Positions 16,033 through 24,088 of a stretch of DNA of 64,000 bases are shown in pieces. The translations under genes were made by a program, and so were the position numbers. Numbering within the stretch: position 1 is the first letter of the stretch; each line of letters opens with the position of its first letter. The notes under the pieces were generated by a model. It had not been told where the DNA came from. It worked only from the letters and a program-made list of their open reading frames with translations, and did no database searches. The stretch spans positions 124,001-188,000 of the forward strand of contig DASVUH010000071.1 of assembly GCA_036387135.1 (NCBI GenBank), in the 5' to 3' direction. This DNA is from JALZCH01 sp036387135 (GTDB lineage: Bacteria; Acidobacteriota; Blastocatellia; Pyrinomonadales; Pyrinomonadaceae).

Positions 16033-17499
16033 ATGAAAATTATTGTCATCGGCAGCGGCTTCGGCGGCTTGAGCGCCGCAATTCGGCTGCAAGCGGCTGG
16101 TCACAAAGTAACGATTTTGGAAAAGCGCGACAAACCGGGCGGGCGCGCTTACGTTTACGAGCAGGACGGTTTTAAATTCGACGGCGGTCCGACGATTCTA
16201 ACCGCGCCGTGGCTGATTGACGAAATGTTTGAAGTCGCAGGGCGACGGCGCGAAGATTTTCTGGAATTGGTCAAAGTTCATCCGTTTTACAACATTCGTT
16301 TTGAAGACGGTACGGTTTTCGAATACGACGACGACCGGGAAAACCTGCTCGATCAAATTCGCAAATTCAACCCTGCGGATGTCGAAGGCTACAAACGGTT
16401 TGCCGCCGATTTAGGAGAAATCTACCGCGTCGGTTTTGAGTTGATAGACAAGCCGTTTTCGACTTGGGGCGATATGCTCCGCGTAGTCCCGCAAATGGTC
16501 AAATTGCGCTCTGACCGTTCGGTTTACAATTTCGTCAAACGCTATTTTGAAGACGAGCGCCTGCGGCAATGTTTTAGCTTTCACCCGCTGTTGATCGGCG
16601 GGAATCCGTTTGAATCAACTTCGATTTACGCGATGATTCACCGGCTCGAACAGGAATTCGGTGTCTGGTTTGCGATGGGCGGAACTGGCGCGCTCGTTCG
16701 AGCGTTGACCGATTTATTTTTGGAAATCGGCGGGGAAATTTATCTCCAAGCCGAAGTTGACCAGATTTTTGTTGACGACAAGACGCGCCGCGCGACCGGC
16801 GTTTATCTCAAATCCGGCGTTTTTCTGCCCGCCGACGCTGTTGTTTCAAATGCCGATGTCGCTTTTACTTATTTAAATTTGATTCAGCCGAAATATCGCC
16901 GCAAAAACACCGACCGGCGAATGAAAAATCTGCGCTATTCGATGTCGCTGTTTGTGATTTATTTCGGCACCGACCGCCGTTACGAAAATATGGCGCACCA
17001 CGAAATCATAATGGGACCGCGCTATCGCGGGCTGCTGGATGAGATTTTTAAGCGCAAAACTTTGTCAAAGGATTTTTCGTTGTATTTACATCGCCCGACG
17101 GCGACTGATCCGAGTTTGGCACCGAAAGGATGCGATTGCTGGTACGTGTTGTCGCCCGTGCCGCATCTCGGCGGAAAAATTGATTGGGAAACGGCGGCGA
17201 AACCGTATCGAGATTCGATAATCAAATATCTCGAAGAACGTTATATGCCCGATTTATCAAAACACATCGTTTCGGAACATCGAATTGACCCGCTGCATTT
17301 TCAAGGCGATTTGAACAGCTATCTGGGCAGCGCGTTTTCGGTCGAGCCAACGCTGATGCAATCGGCGTATTTTCGCCCGCACAACAAATCGGAGGACATC
17401 GGAAATCTGTATTTTGTCGGCGCGGGAACGCATCCCGGCGCGGGCTTGCCGGGCGTCATGAGTTCGGGAAAAATCGTCGCAAATTTGATTGGAAAGTAG
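16033..17499 (+). CDS. Phytoene desaturase-family FAD oxidoreductase (CrtI type)
   Basis: A 488-residue flavoprotein of the CrtI family, which introduces double bases into carotenoid precursors or oxidises related polyenes. The N-terminus has the FAD Rossmann motif 'VIGSGFGGLSAAIRLQAAGHKVTILEKRD', with 'PGGRAYVYEQDGFKFDGGPTIL' following. The C-terminal FAD motif 'NLYFVGAGTHPGAGLPGVMSSGKIVANL' is the bacterial-type phytoene dehydrogenase signature. No crtB, crtE or cyclase gene is in the window, so the exact substrate (phytoene, diapophytoene or another polyene) stays open. It follows pxpA by 134 bases and is probably a separate unit. Confidence 0.9.
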   Translation: MKIIVIGSGFGGLSAAIRLQAAGHKVTILEKRDKPGGRAYVYEQDGFKFDGGPTILTAPWLIDEMFEVAGRRREDFLELVKVHPFYNIRFEDGTVFEYDDDRENLLDQIRKFNPADVEGYKRFAADLGEIYRVGFELIDKPFSTWGDMLRVVPQMVKLRSDRSVYNFVKRYFEDERLRQCFSFHPLLIGGNPFESTSIYAMIHRLEQEFGVWFAMGGTGALVRALTDLFLEIGGEIYLQAEVDQIFVDDKTRRATGVYLKSGVFLPADAVVSNADVAFTYLNLIQPKYRRKNTDRRMKNLRYSMSLFVIYFGTDRRYENMAHHEIIMGPRYRGLLDEIFKRKTLSKDFSLYLHRPTATDPSLAPKGCDCWYVLSPVPHLGGKIDWETAAKPYRDSIIKYLEERYMPDLSKHIVSEHRIDPLHFQGDLNSYLGSAFSVEPTLMQSAYFRPHNKSEDIGNLYFVGAGTHPGAGLPGVMSSGKIVANLIGK

Positions 17500-17563
17500 T
17501 TCGTTGTTCGTCGTTCGTTGCAAAAAACAATCTACAACGAACGACGAACAACGAACGACGAAC
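17499..17563. repeat. Inverted repeat of ACGAACGACGAAC units
   Basis: GTTCGTTGTTCGTCGTTCGTTG (17499-17520) is complementary to CAACGAACGACGAACAACG and onwards (17535-17563), with a 14-base loop. It fills the whole gap between the crtI-like gene and the transglycosylase ATG at 17566. The same motif occurs inside pxpC. Confidence 0.8.
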
Positions 17564-17565
17564 AA

Positions 17566-18402
17566 ATGTTTAGATTTATTTGGTATTGGTCGAGAGTAAT
17601 TCTGGCAATCGTTTTAGGCACGCTCGTCGTCTGGTTCGGTTATGAAGGCGTTAATTATTATTTTACTCGTCAAAATATCGTTGCGTTAAAAACCGAAAAT
17701 CCGACGACGACTTCGATGATCGAATATCGCTTGTCGGAAGCGCGCAAAGACGGAAAGCAGGGGCAGAAATATCAGATTTGGGCGCCGATGGAGCGCATTT
17801 CGCCGCATTTGCAGCGCGCCGTGATTGCCGGAGAAGACACAAATTTTGTCGCGCATCAGGGTTTTGATTGGAAAGCGATTGAGGCGGCGTGGCAGGCGGC
17901 GCAGAAAGAAGCCGAAAAAGAAGCCAAAGCCGAAGGCGACAACGATCCGAACGACTGGATTCCGAATCTCGACAAAGATTCGATTATTGACAGCGTTCTG
18001 GTGTCGCTCGGTTATCCGAAAACGTCGAATTTCAAACGCGGCGCTTCGACCATCACGCAGCAATTGGCGAAAAATCTTTATCTCTCGGAAGAACGCTCGT
18101 TTTTGCGAAAAGGGCGCGAATATTTAATCACTCGCACGCTCGAAAACAATCTCAGCAAACGTCGAATCTTGGAGATTTATCTGAATGTAATCGAATGGGG
18201 CGACGGTATTTACGGCGCGGAAGCCGCCAGCAGAACTTATTTCAAAAAATCGGCAGCCGATTTAACTCCGCAGGAAGCCGCTTATCTTTCGGCGATGATT
18301 CCTTCGCCGCTTAACATTTTCAATCCGGGCAAAAATCCGAAGCGGGTTAATCGCCGCGCCCGCGTTATTGCCAGAGGAATGAATTTCGTCAAAATTCCTT
18401 AA
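17566..18402 (+). CDS. mtgA: Monofunctional peptidoglycan glycosyltransferase (GT51)
   Basis: Polymerises lipid II into glycan strands at the inner membrane. A single N-terminal membrane anchor (about 8-30) precedes the GT51 domain. Catalytic Glu lies in 'VIAGEDTNFVAHQGFDWKAI', followed by 'KRGASTITQQLAKNLYLS', 'LITRTLENNLSKRRILEIYLNVIEWGDGIYG' and 'LTPQEAAYLSAMIPSPL'. No transpeptidase domain follows, so it is the monofunctional type (278 residues). Between the first two motifs there is an unusual charged insertion of about 45 residues (AQKEAEKEAKAEGDNDPND...). ATG 17566 lies 3 bases after an inverted repeat, and no clear ribosome site is visible. Confidence 0.93.
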   Translation: MFRFIWYWSRVILAIVLGTLVVWFGYEGVNYYFTRQNIVALKTENPTTTSMIEYRLSEARKDGKQGQKYQIWAPMERISPHLQRAVIAGEDTNFVAHQGFDWKAIEAAWQAAQKEAEKEAKAEGDNDPNDWIPNLDKDSIIDSVLVSLGYPKTSNFKRGASTITQQLAKNLYLSEERSFLRKGREYLITRTLENNLSKRRILEIYLNVIEWGDGIYGAEAASRTYFKKSAADLTPQEAAYLSAMIPSPLNIFNPGKNPKRVNRRARVIARGMNFVKIP

Positions 18403-18417
18403 CTGACAACTACAATA

Positions 18418-18457
18418 AAAAAGCGTTTGATATTGAATTCAATATCAAACGCTTTTT
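18418..18457. terminator. 40-bp perfect palindrome, bidirectional terminator
   Basis: AAAAAGCGTTTGATATTGAA (18418-18437) is followed directly by its reverse complement (18438-18457). It lies between the convergent transglycosylase and PilX-like genes, with A and T tracts serving both strands. Confidence 0.85.
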
Positions 18458-18474
18458 ATTGCTTTTTCCCGAGT

Positions 18475-21345
18475 TTAATTGTTTATTCTCTGGAATCCGG
18501 TCAGTTGAAGAACCTGGAAAAACGGAGTTCCCGGCGGCAGGCGTTCGGGCGAGAGAAACGATGTGTCGAACGTCCAGTTTCGATTAGGCGGCGAATAAAC
18601 CTTGTTGCAGCATTTAAAAGCGCCATTGTTGTTTCTGGCATTGTACAAATTGATGAGCGAACCGGAGTAGTTCAGGTAATCGCCGCCCCAGTTTTCCAGA
18701 AATCGCTTGAAGTTGTGGACACCGCCTGCCAGACGCGGGTCGCCGCCGCCCTGATTCGGCGTGTTTTCATAACTGCTTTTCGCGTCGCCGGAAATCATTG
18801 CGAAACGGATAGTTGTTTCGGTCGCCGGGCGGCTGCCGAGAGCAAACGGGTAACGGAAGCTGCGCGAGTCTTTCCAGTTGTTTGAAAGAATTATTACCGC
18901 GTCGCCGATAACAGACGCCGGGACGTGCAGGGAGGTGTCCTGCGGCAGATAATCGTCTGCAGGCGTCGGTGTTCCATAGCTGAAGACTCCGGTCGCGTTG
19001 TAATTGCCCTGCACGTAAATCGCGTTTTCCGAAGCGACCGTAAATCCGGTTGTATCGAAAGAATTGGCGATGTAATTGCCGGGCAGGGTTTCACCTTGAA
19101 CGAGGCGAACGGCGCGCCGAAAATAGCTGTGGTCAACGACGGCTGACATATCCGCATCGTCAGTTTCCGAGCACAACGGAGCTTCGCCTTGAGGGTTGGC
19201 AGTGGTTTTGAAATCCCTTTCGAGATCGTTTGCTTTACCATCGAGGTCTTCGCCGGGCTGTTCTGTGTTATCGCACGGACCGTAAATGTCCTCCATATCA
19301 TACTCGCCGTCAAAATCGCGGTCGCCTCGACGGTCTGAGATGTACAACACCCAGCCGTTTGATTCCGGCACGTCCGTGGAACGTAAAACGTGACCGGTGT
19401 CGCCGTAATATTTAGTTCCGGTCGGCATATTCGTATTGAAATCGCCTTTTAAAAATTTTCTTAAATTAGCGACGTTGATTTCGACAATGCTCATCACACC
19501 GTTGCGCGTTACTTTGTTCGCCGTGCCGCCTGTCGGGTCAACGTCATCGTTAAAAACCCCCTCGCGCGTGTCGAACATTTTGATCGGAAACGGGACAATC
19601 CATTCATATTTCGTGTTGTTGTCAATGTAGGTAAGCTTTTTATGAGCTTTATGGTCGGCAAATCCCGTGTCCAGCCCAGGAACGGCATTGGGATCCGGGT
19701 TCGGAGTCGGAGTCGGATTCGGCGTCGGTGTCGGTATCGTTTGCTGGTTGGTGATGACAAAGTTATAAGGCGTGCTGTTCCAAGTGCGGTCGCTTAGCCA
19801 GTTGCTCGATGAGTTAATGACTTCGCCCGACATCACAAAACGCTGCAACTGAATGATCGAGCGAGTGTCAATGCCCGAACTGTAATAATTCGAGGGATTT
19901 TGAATCTCAAACCTTTTGGTCGTAGCTTCAAAAATGCGCGGCGCAGGCTCGGTCACGCCCAAACTCAAAATATCTTCCGTAACATCAGTCGTGACAGGCA
20001 ATTTGGTCGCCTGATCAAATGATACCAGCTCGATTTTTATCCAAACTTCGCGTCCCGGAATGTAAATTCTTTCGCCGTTTAAACGAGTCGCCTGATAGCC
20101 GCCAATCATCGGCAGCGGCTGATAACCGCGGGGATTTGGATTAAGTGAAGTTCCCGGCGTATATATTCCGGCGTCGCCTGGAGCGGCGTCTCCGTCGAGT
20201 CTGATTCCGCATCGGGCAGTAACCGGAGTTTGCCCCGTCCCGGCGGCACAGCCGGGAAGTTTGGCTTTGCTGTCGGCGAGGCTGACGCGGATGCCCGCTT
20301 TGTTAGCGTAACGGCTTAGTGCAAAAATCTCGTTATCGAGGTTTGCGCTGGTGACGGGAACAATCGAAGGCGAAGCGGCTGTTCCGGTTCCGTCGTTCCA
20401 CAAATCGCCGATCAATTTGCCGCGTTTAATCAGTTCGATGTAATCCACGTCCGGTCTGGTCAGTTTCATTGGCAACTTTAAGTCTTTTTGCAGCGCCATT
20501 AAGTTGCCGTCAAACAAACCGTTGGGAATGCTCCAATTCGGATTGCGCGAAACAACGGGCATATCCGCGTTGTCAAAAAAAAGATTGCCGCCGGTTCCGC
20601 CGGTTTTGAGCGCGCTGCCCATATTTGCTTTTAACTGTTGATAAGTGCCGGAGCCATCTCGAATCCAAACGTTTTCTCCCCATTGACTTAAAGCATTTCG
20701 CCCGTTGCGTCCAACATCAGTTAATATTTCTCTATGCGCCGAGACTCTCGATGAAAAATACAATCCGGTTCCGGCGGCGAGAAACAAATTGCCGTTCGAG
20801 TGAACGCGACCGCCGAAATCGAAACGCGGTCCGGGGTGGAATTCGAGGTCGTCGTCGTAAAAAATACCGAATTGAAAAATCGGGATGCGGTCATTGAAAA
20901 ATGTTCTGTCCAGCTCAACTTCAACGCCGTTCGATTTGTCGGTCGTTATGGTAGTTAATTTCCAGGCATCGCGCGTGGCGTATAAACCTTGCAGAAGTCC
21001 GCCCGTAATTACGACTTGTTGGGAAGCTTGTGTTTGAGCAACGTCATTTGCAAAATCGTAGCCGGTAAAATTCGGCGGAGCGGAATTTTTAATATTGGCG
21101 ATGTCGCCGGAAGCCGGCGAAAGCTGAAAATCGAAAATAGCGTCGAATTGCTGCGTCATATTTTCCAGGCTCGCCTCTGCCGCCGTGAACGTGCGCGTTT
21201 CCGAAGTGTCGTTCGAGGTGGCGAGCGTCTCGTTCGTCGTCCGCGAAACCGCCAGGGCGACGAAAACCAACAACAGCGCGAGGACTAATAACGAAATCAC
21301 AGTCGCCGAACCGCGTTCGTTTGTTTTCACAATTTTGCCGTTCAT
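18475..21345 (-). CDS. Giant PilX-like minor pilin / pilus assembly protein
   Basis: A 956-residue protein at the end of the pilus locus. ATG 21345 with an AGGAG site is preferred over an upstream TTG. The N-terminus resembles the PilX N-domain: one hydrophobic helix ('SATVISLLVLALLLVFVALAVSR') followed by 'TNETLATSNDTSETRTFTAAEASLENM', the usual amphipathic stretch. The remaining ~880 residues are predicted extracellular, Gly/Asn/Thr-rich, with a Pro-Thr linker (PTPTPNPTPTPNPD) near residue 555 and Asp-rich 'DRRGDRDFDGEYDMED', possibly calcium-binding. PilX proteins are usually under 250 residues, so this size is unusual. It may serve a PilY1-like tip role, but no known tip domain is recognised. 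Confidence 0.8.
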   Translation of the reverse strand: MNGKIVKTNERGSATVISLLVLALLLVFVALAVSRTTNETLATSNDTSETRTFTAAEASLENMTQQFDAIFDFQLSPASGDIANIKNSAPPNFTGYDFANDVAQTQASQQVVITGGLLQGLYATRDAWKLTTITTDKSNGVEVELDRTFFNDRIPIFQFGIFYDDDLEFHPGPRFDFGGRVHSNGNLFLAAGTGLYFSSRVSAHREILTDVGRNGRNALSQWGENVWIRDGSGTYQQLKANMGSALKTGGTGGNLFFDNADMPVVSRNPNWSIPNGLFDGNLMALQKDLKLPMKLTRPDVDYIELIKRGKLIGDLWNDGTGTAASPSIVPVTSANLDNEIFALSRYANKAGIRVSLADSKAKLPGCAAGTGQTPVTARCGIRLDGDAAPGDAGIYTPGTSLNPNPRGYQPLPMIGGYQATRLNGERIYIPGREVWIKIELVSFDQATKLPVTTDVTEDILSLGVTEPAPRIFEATTKRFEIQNPSNYYSSGIDTRSIIQLQRFVMSGEVINSSSNWLSDRTWNSTPYNFVITNQQTIPTPTPNPTPTPNPDPNAVPGLDTGFADHKAHKKLTYIDNNTKYEWIVPFPIKMFDTREGVFNDDVDPTGGTANKVTRNGVMSIVEINVANLRKFLKGDFNTNMPTGTKYYGDTGHVLRSTDVPESNGWVLYISDRRGDRDFDGEYDMEDIYGPCDNTEQPGEDLDGKANDLERDFKTTANPQGEAPLCSETDDADMSAVVDHSYFRRAVRLVQGETLPGNYIANSFDTTGFTVASENAIYVQGNYNATGVFSYGTPTPADDYLPQDTSLHVPASVIGDAVIILSNNWKDSRSFRYPFALGSRPATETTIRFAMISGDAKSSYENTPNQGGGDPRLAGGVHNFKRFLENWGGDYLNYSGSLINLYNARNNNGAFKCCNKVYSPPNRNWTFDTSFLSPERLPPGTPFFQVLQLTGFQRINN

Positions 21346-21411
21346 TTCTCTTTGTCTCCTGTTTTTCTGCAAAAGCTTCTTTCGCTTGGTGAGAGATTAA
21401 AATTTCCTTGT

Positions 21412-22509
21412 TTATCCGGCGTCGTATTCGAGGTTTCTGGTGCTGAACGTTCCGTCGAGAGTGACGTAAATCGGTTTGCCGGTCGCTTCGTCAATTCCCT
21501 CCTGCGCGGTTAAACTGATTGTCACCTGACGAATGTCGTTGCGCCTCTCAACATTTATGTTCGTCCCGACGACGGTAGGGTCGTCGGATGAAATGCCGGT
21601 GTAAGTCGTGTAGCGAATCTGCAAATCTTTGATTCCGTAAGCAATCGGCTGTTCTTGAATTTGATTTGAGGCGTTGGCTCCGGTGTTGTTGCCGTAAAGA
21701 ATTCTGACGAGCGTTCCGTCGGATTTGACTTTGTAAACAACGACAAAAATCCGCTTCAGAGTAACGTTCGGGTAAACCATACAATTTGTCGTGATGACGC
21801 TGGTGCAGCGGCGCAGCAAACTGACGGTTTCCGTGGTTGAGCCATTAAGAGCTTGATTGATAGTCAGCGGGTCGCTCGGCGCAAACTTGATTGATTTGTT
21901 TGTCGGAATATCCGTCGCCATTACAATTGCCCGCGTCCCGCTTCCCTCCACCAAATAAAGGTCGTGAATATTCGGGATGGTCGGCAGAACCGATGCGACA
22001 GCGGGATTACCGGCGCGAGAAATATCCTGGACGGTGGTTACCGTGACGAAATTTCCGGTCGCCGAAGCGAGAGTGGCGTTATTTAAAAAAATCGGACTCC
22101 CGCGGAAGAAATCAACATCCCGGTAAACGAAGCCGATCATATCGGTCTTGTCGGTTTGCAAAGTGCTGCTGTTAATCTGATTCCCCGGAATCACCGAAGT
22201 CAGCTTATCGCGCTCGGTATCGGTATCGGTCGTAAAGCCGAGCTTGCCGTTCAAAAAATTGTCCGGCACGGCAGCTCCAAAGCGCGTGTAACCCAAGCCG
22301 GAGTTGAGCGCGTCGCGCCCGACCAAATGCAGAGCGGCGCGCGCGTTTTTCAATGCGTCGGAGCGGCGCGAAGCGCGGTTGCGGTCTAATCTGCCGACTT
22401 GAAGCAAACCGTAGATGGCTCCGGTGACGATTAGAAAAATTACCATTGAAACCAGCAATTCGATCAGCGAGAAACCGCTTTCGTTTTTTCTTGAATTCAG
22501 CTTTTTCAT
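21412..22509 (-). CDS. PilW-like minor pilin
   Basis: A type IV prepilin of 365 residues. A short basic leader ends in Gly before 'FSLIELLVSMVIFLIVTGAIYGLL', the N-methylation/cleavage motif with Glu at +5. The rest is a large globular domain rich in beta structure ('VTTVQDISRAGNPA', 'DLQIRYTTYTG'), as in PilW proteins that help prime pilus assembly. It lies 66 bases upstream of the giant PilX-like gene and 21 bases downstream of the PilV-like gene, consistent with a minor-pilin operon. Confidence 0.87.
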   Translation of the reverse strand: MKKLNSRKNESGFSLIELLVSMVIFLIVTGAIYGLLQVGRLDRNRASRRSDALKNARAALHLVGRDALNSGLGYTRFGAAVPDNFLNGKLGFTTDTDTERDKLTSVIPGNQINSSTLQTDKTDMIGFVYRDVDFFRGSPIFLNNATLASATGNFVTVTTVQDISRAGNPAVASVLPTIPNIHDLYLVEGSGTRAIVMATDIPTNKSIKFAPSDPLTINQALNGSTTETVSLLRRCTSVITTNCMVYPNVTLKRIFVVVYKVKSDGTLVRILYGNNTGANASNQIQEQPIAYGIKDLQIRYTTYTGISSDDPTVVGTNINVERRNDIRQVTISLTAQEGIDEATGKPIYVTLDGTFSTRNLEYDAG

Positions 22510-22530
22510 TTGTCCTTTTCTTCCCGGTCT

Positions 22531-23106
22531 TTATTCAAATCTGGCGATCATCGTGCTGACTTTTTCTTCGCGCCAAAGTGTGTTGACACGGTAACGCACC
22601 GTAATATCCACCTGACGGCGTAATACTCCGTGGGTCTCAAACGGTCGGTTCGGCGTTGTCAAATCTGTAATTACGACTTTGCGCTCAAAGTTGCTGATGA
22701 TTTGGCTGCTGTTAACCGTCCCGTCGTAGTTGCTGCAACCGCCCGTTCCGGCGCAGGCGTCGTCAGCCGTGCCGATTACGCCGTCCAAACCCGGATCGCG
22801 GCGAATCGGCGTCCAGCCGGTTAAAAATAATCCCTGATGAACTCCGTTGACCGGATTTGTCCCGACGTTGCCGATTTGCGACCAGCCTTCCAGCGCGCGC
22901 GGGCGGCGCATATCGCGCGCGGTAAAAATTGATTCGAGAGTGGAGTAAGCATACTGTTTGGCGAGCGCTCTTTTGTCGGTTTCCATCGAACGCATCACGC
23001 TCATCGAAATCGCGGCGGTCGCGCCCAAAATTCCGACCATTAAAATCGTGATGGCGATCATCACGTCAATGTATGAAAACCCGCTCTGGCTGTTGTGCTG
23101 TTTCAT
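22531..23106 (-). CDS. PilV-like minor pilin with atypical cleavage motif
   Basis: A 191-residue prepilin. The leader MKQHNSQSG precedes 'FSYIDVMIAITILMVGILGATAAISMSVMRS', a PilV-type N-terminal helix. The usual Glu at +5 is replaced by Asp and the Leu at +3 by Tyr. The globular part includes 'DPGLDGVIGTADDACAG', an Asp-rich loop that could bind calcium, and paired Cys (ADDACAGTGGC). It is placed between the FimT/GspH-like and PilW-like genes. Confidence 0.86.
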   Translation of the reverse strand: MKQHNSQSGFSYIDVMIAITILMVGILGATAAISMSVMRSMETDKRALAKQYAYSTLESIFTARDMRRPRALEGWSQIGNVGTNPVNGVHQGLFLTGWTPIRRDPGLDGVIGTADDACAGTGGCSNYDGTVNSSQIISNFERKVVITDLTTPNRPFETHGVLRRQVDITVRYRVNTLWREEKVSTMIARFE

Positions 23107-23125
23107 AACTTGTTTTCCTCGTTGA

Positions 23126-23797
23126 TCAACGGTTTTGCCAACTCGGGCTGGCGGCGTCGTGCGTGTAGTTCCACATTCGAATTGTTCCGCTCGCGCCTAA
23201 AACGGTAATGCCGCGCGTCAGCTCGGAATTTGTCGGCGAAGTTGTTTTCGGTTTCCAGACGTAAATCGTCATCCCGGTCATCGTCGAACCTGCTCCGACG
23301 CTGTTAGTTCCGGCGTTTAAAACCAAACCGGTGCTGGTAAAGCGCAACACGGCGACCGAATTACCCTGAGTCAGAGGGTGGGAGCTTGGAGCAAATGTCG
23401 GACGCGGAACCGGCAGCGGTTCGCCCGGCTCGGCGGAAATATTTGCCGGTCGCGGTCCGACTATGGCTTCGTTTGAATGAGCCAGCGCAACCTGTTTAAT
23501 AATTTTATCGTCGCTGTCTCCGGCTTTGTTTTCGTCAATTATCAAAATCGCGTTTTTGGTGGCGTTGATTTCAACGCGCATCGTTTGGCGCTCGTTTAAG
23601 GCGAGCTGCTTGGCGTCCTGCAAAACGTCAATTACTTGAAGCGCCTGGTCTTCGGCTTTATAAAGCTTTTTGTGTCCGGCTAGATAGAAAATCGAAACGG
23701 TCGCTAAGATGAAACCGATGACAATCACCATCAGCACTTCAATCAAGCTGAAACCGCTTTGTTTCGTTTTCCGATTTTGGGTTTTGAGCATTGTCAT
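23126..23797 (-). CDS. FimT/GspH-like pseudopilin
   Basis: A prepilin-family protein of about 223 residues (from ATG 23797). The leader MTMLKTQNRKTKQSG precedes 'FSLIEVLMVIVIGFILATVSIFYLAG', with Glu at +5. The frame is open to 23893, but that start would give a 46-residue leader and has no ribosome site; which start is used is uncertain. The rest has a GspH/FimT-like pattern: helix 'AEDQALQVIDVLQDAKQLALNERQTM' followed by beta-rich sequence. It opens the minor-pilin run fimT-pilV-pilW-pilX. Confidence 0.85.
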   Translation of the reverse strand: MTMLKTQNRKTKQSGFSLIEVLMVIVIGFILATVSIFYLAGHKKLYKAEDQALQVIDVLQDAKQLALNERQTMRVEINATKNAILIIDENKAGDSDDKIIKQVALAHSNEAIVGPRPANISAEPGEPLPVPRPTFAPSSHPLTQGNSVAVLRFTSTGLVLNAGTNSVGAGSTMTGMTIYVWKPKTTSPTNSELTRGITVLGASGTIRMWNYTHDAASPSWQNR

Positions 23798-24023
23798 TGC
23801 TGTGTTTGTTTCGCTCGGTTGTGAGCCGCAGAGCATCGTCAACATCTTTTGCAATTTGCGTTCCAACATATAATCTTCAGCATTTATCGGCATTTTTTGA
23901 AAATCGGCGCTTCCTACATTTCCCGTCCGAATGTAAAATCGCCCACAATTCGCTCATTCTGACGGATGAGGAACCGCGGGCGGGCTGAATTTCGAGCAAA
24001 TTATCGGTAAACATTGAAACAAG

Positions 24024-24086
24024 GGCTGATGGCTAAAGGATAAAGCTAAGGATTAATTCCTTATTTTCATCCTTTAGCCTTCAGCC
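24024..24086. repeat. Inverted repeat downstream of pilQ (GGCTGATGGCTAAAGGAT)
   Basis: GGCTGATGGCTAAAGGAT (24024-24041) pairs with ATCCTTTAGCCTTCAGCC (24069-24086) with one mismatch. It lies 2 bases after the pilQ stop and may act as a terminator or RNA-stabilising hairpin between pilQ and the minor-pilin genes. Related GGCTAAAGG units occur at 8353-8382. Confidence 0.75.
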
Positions 24087-24088
24087 GT

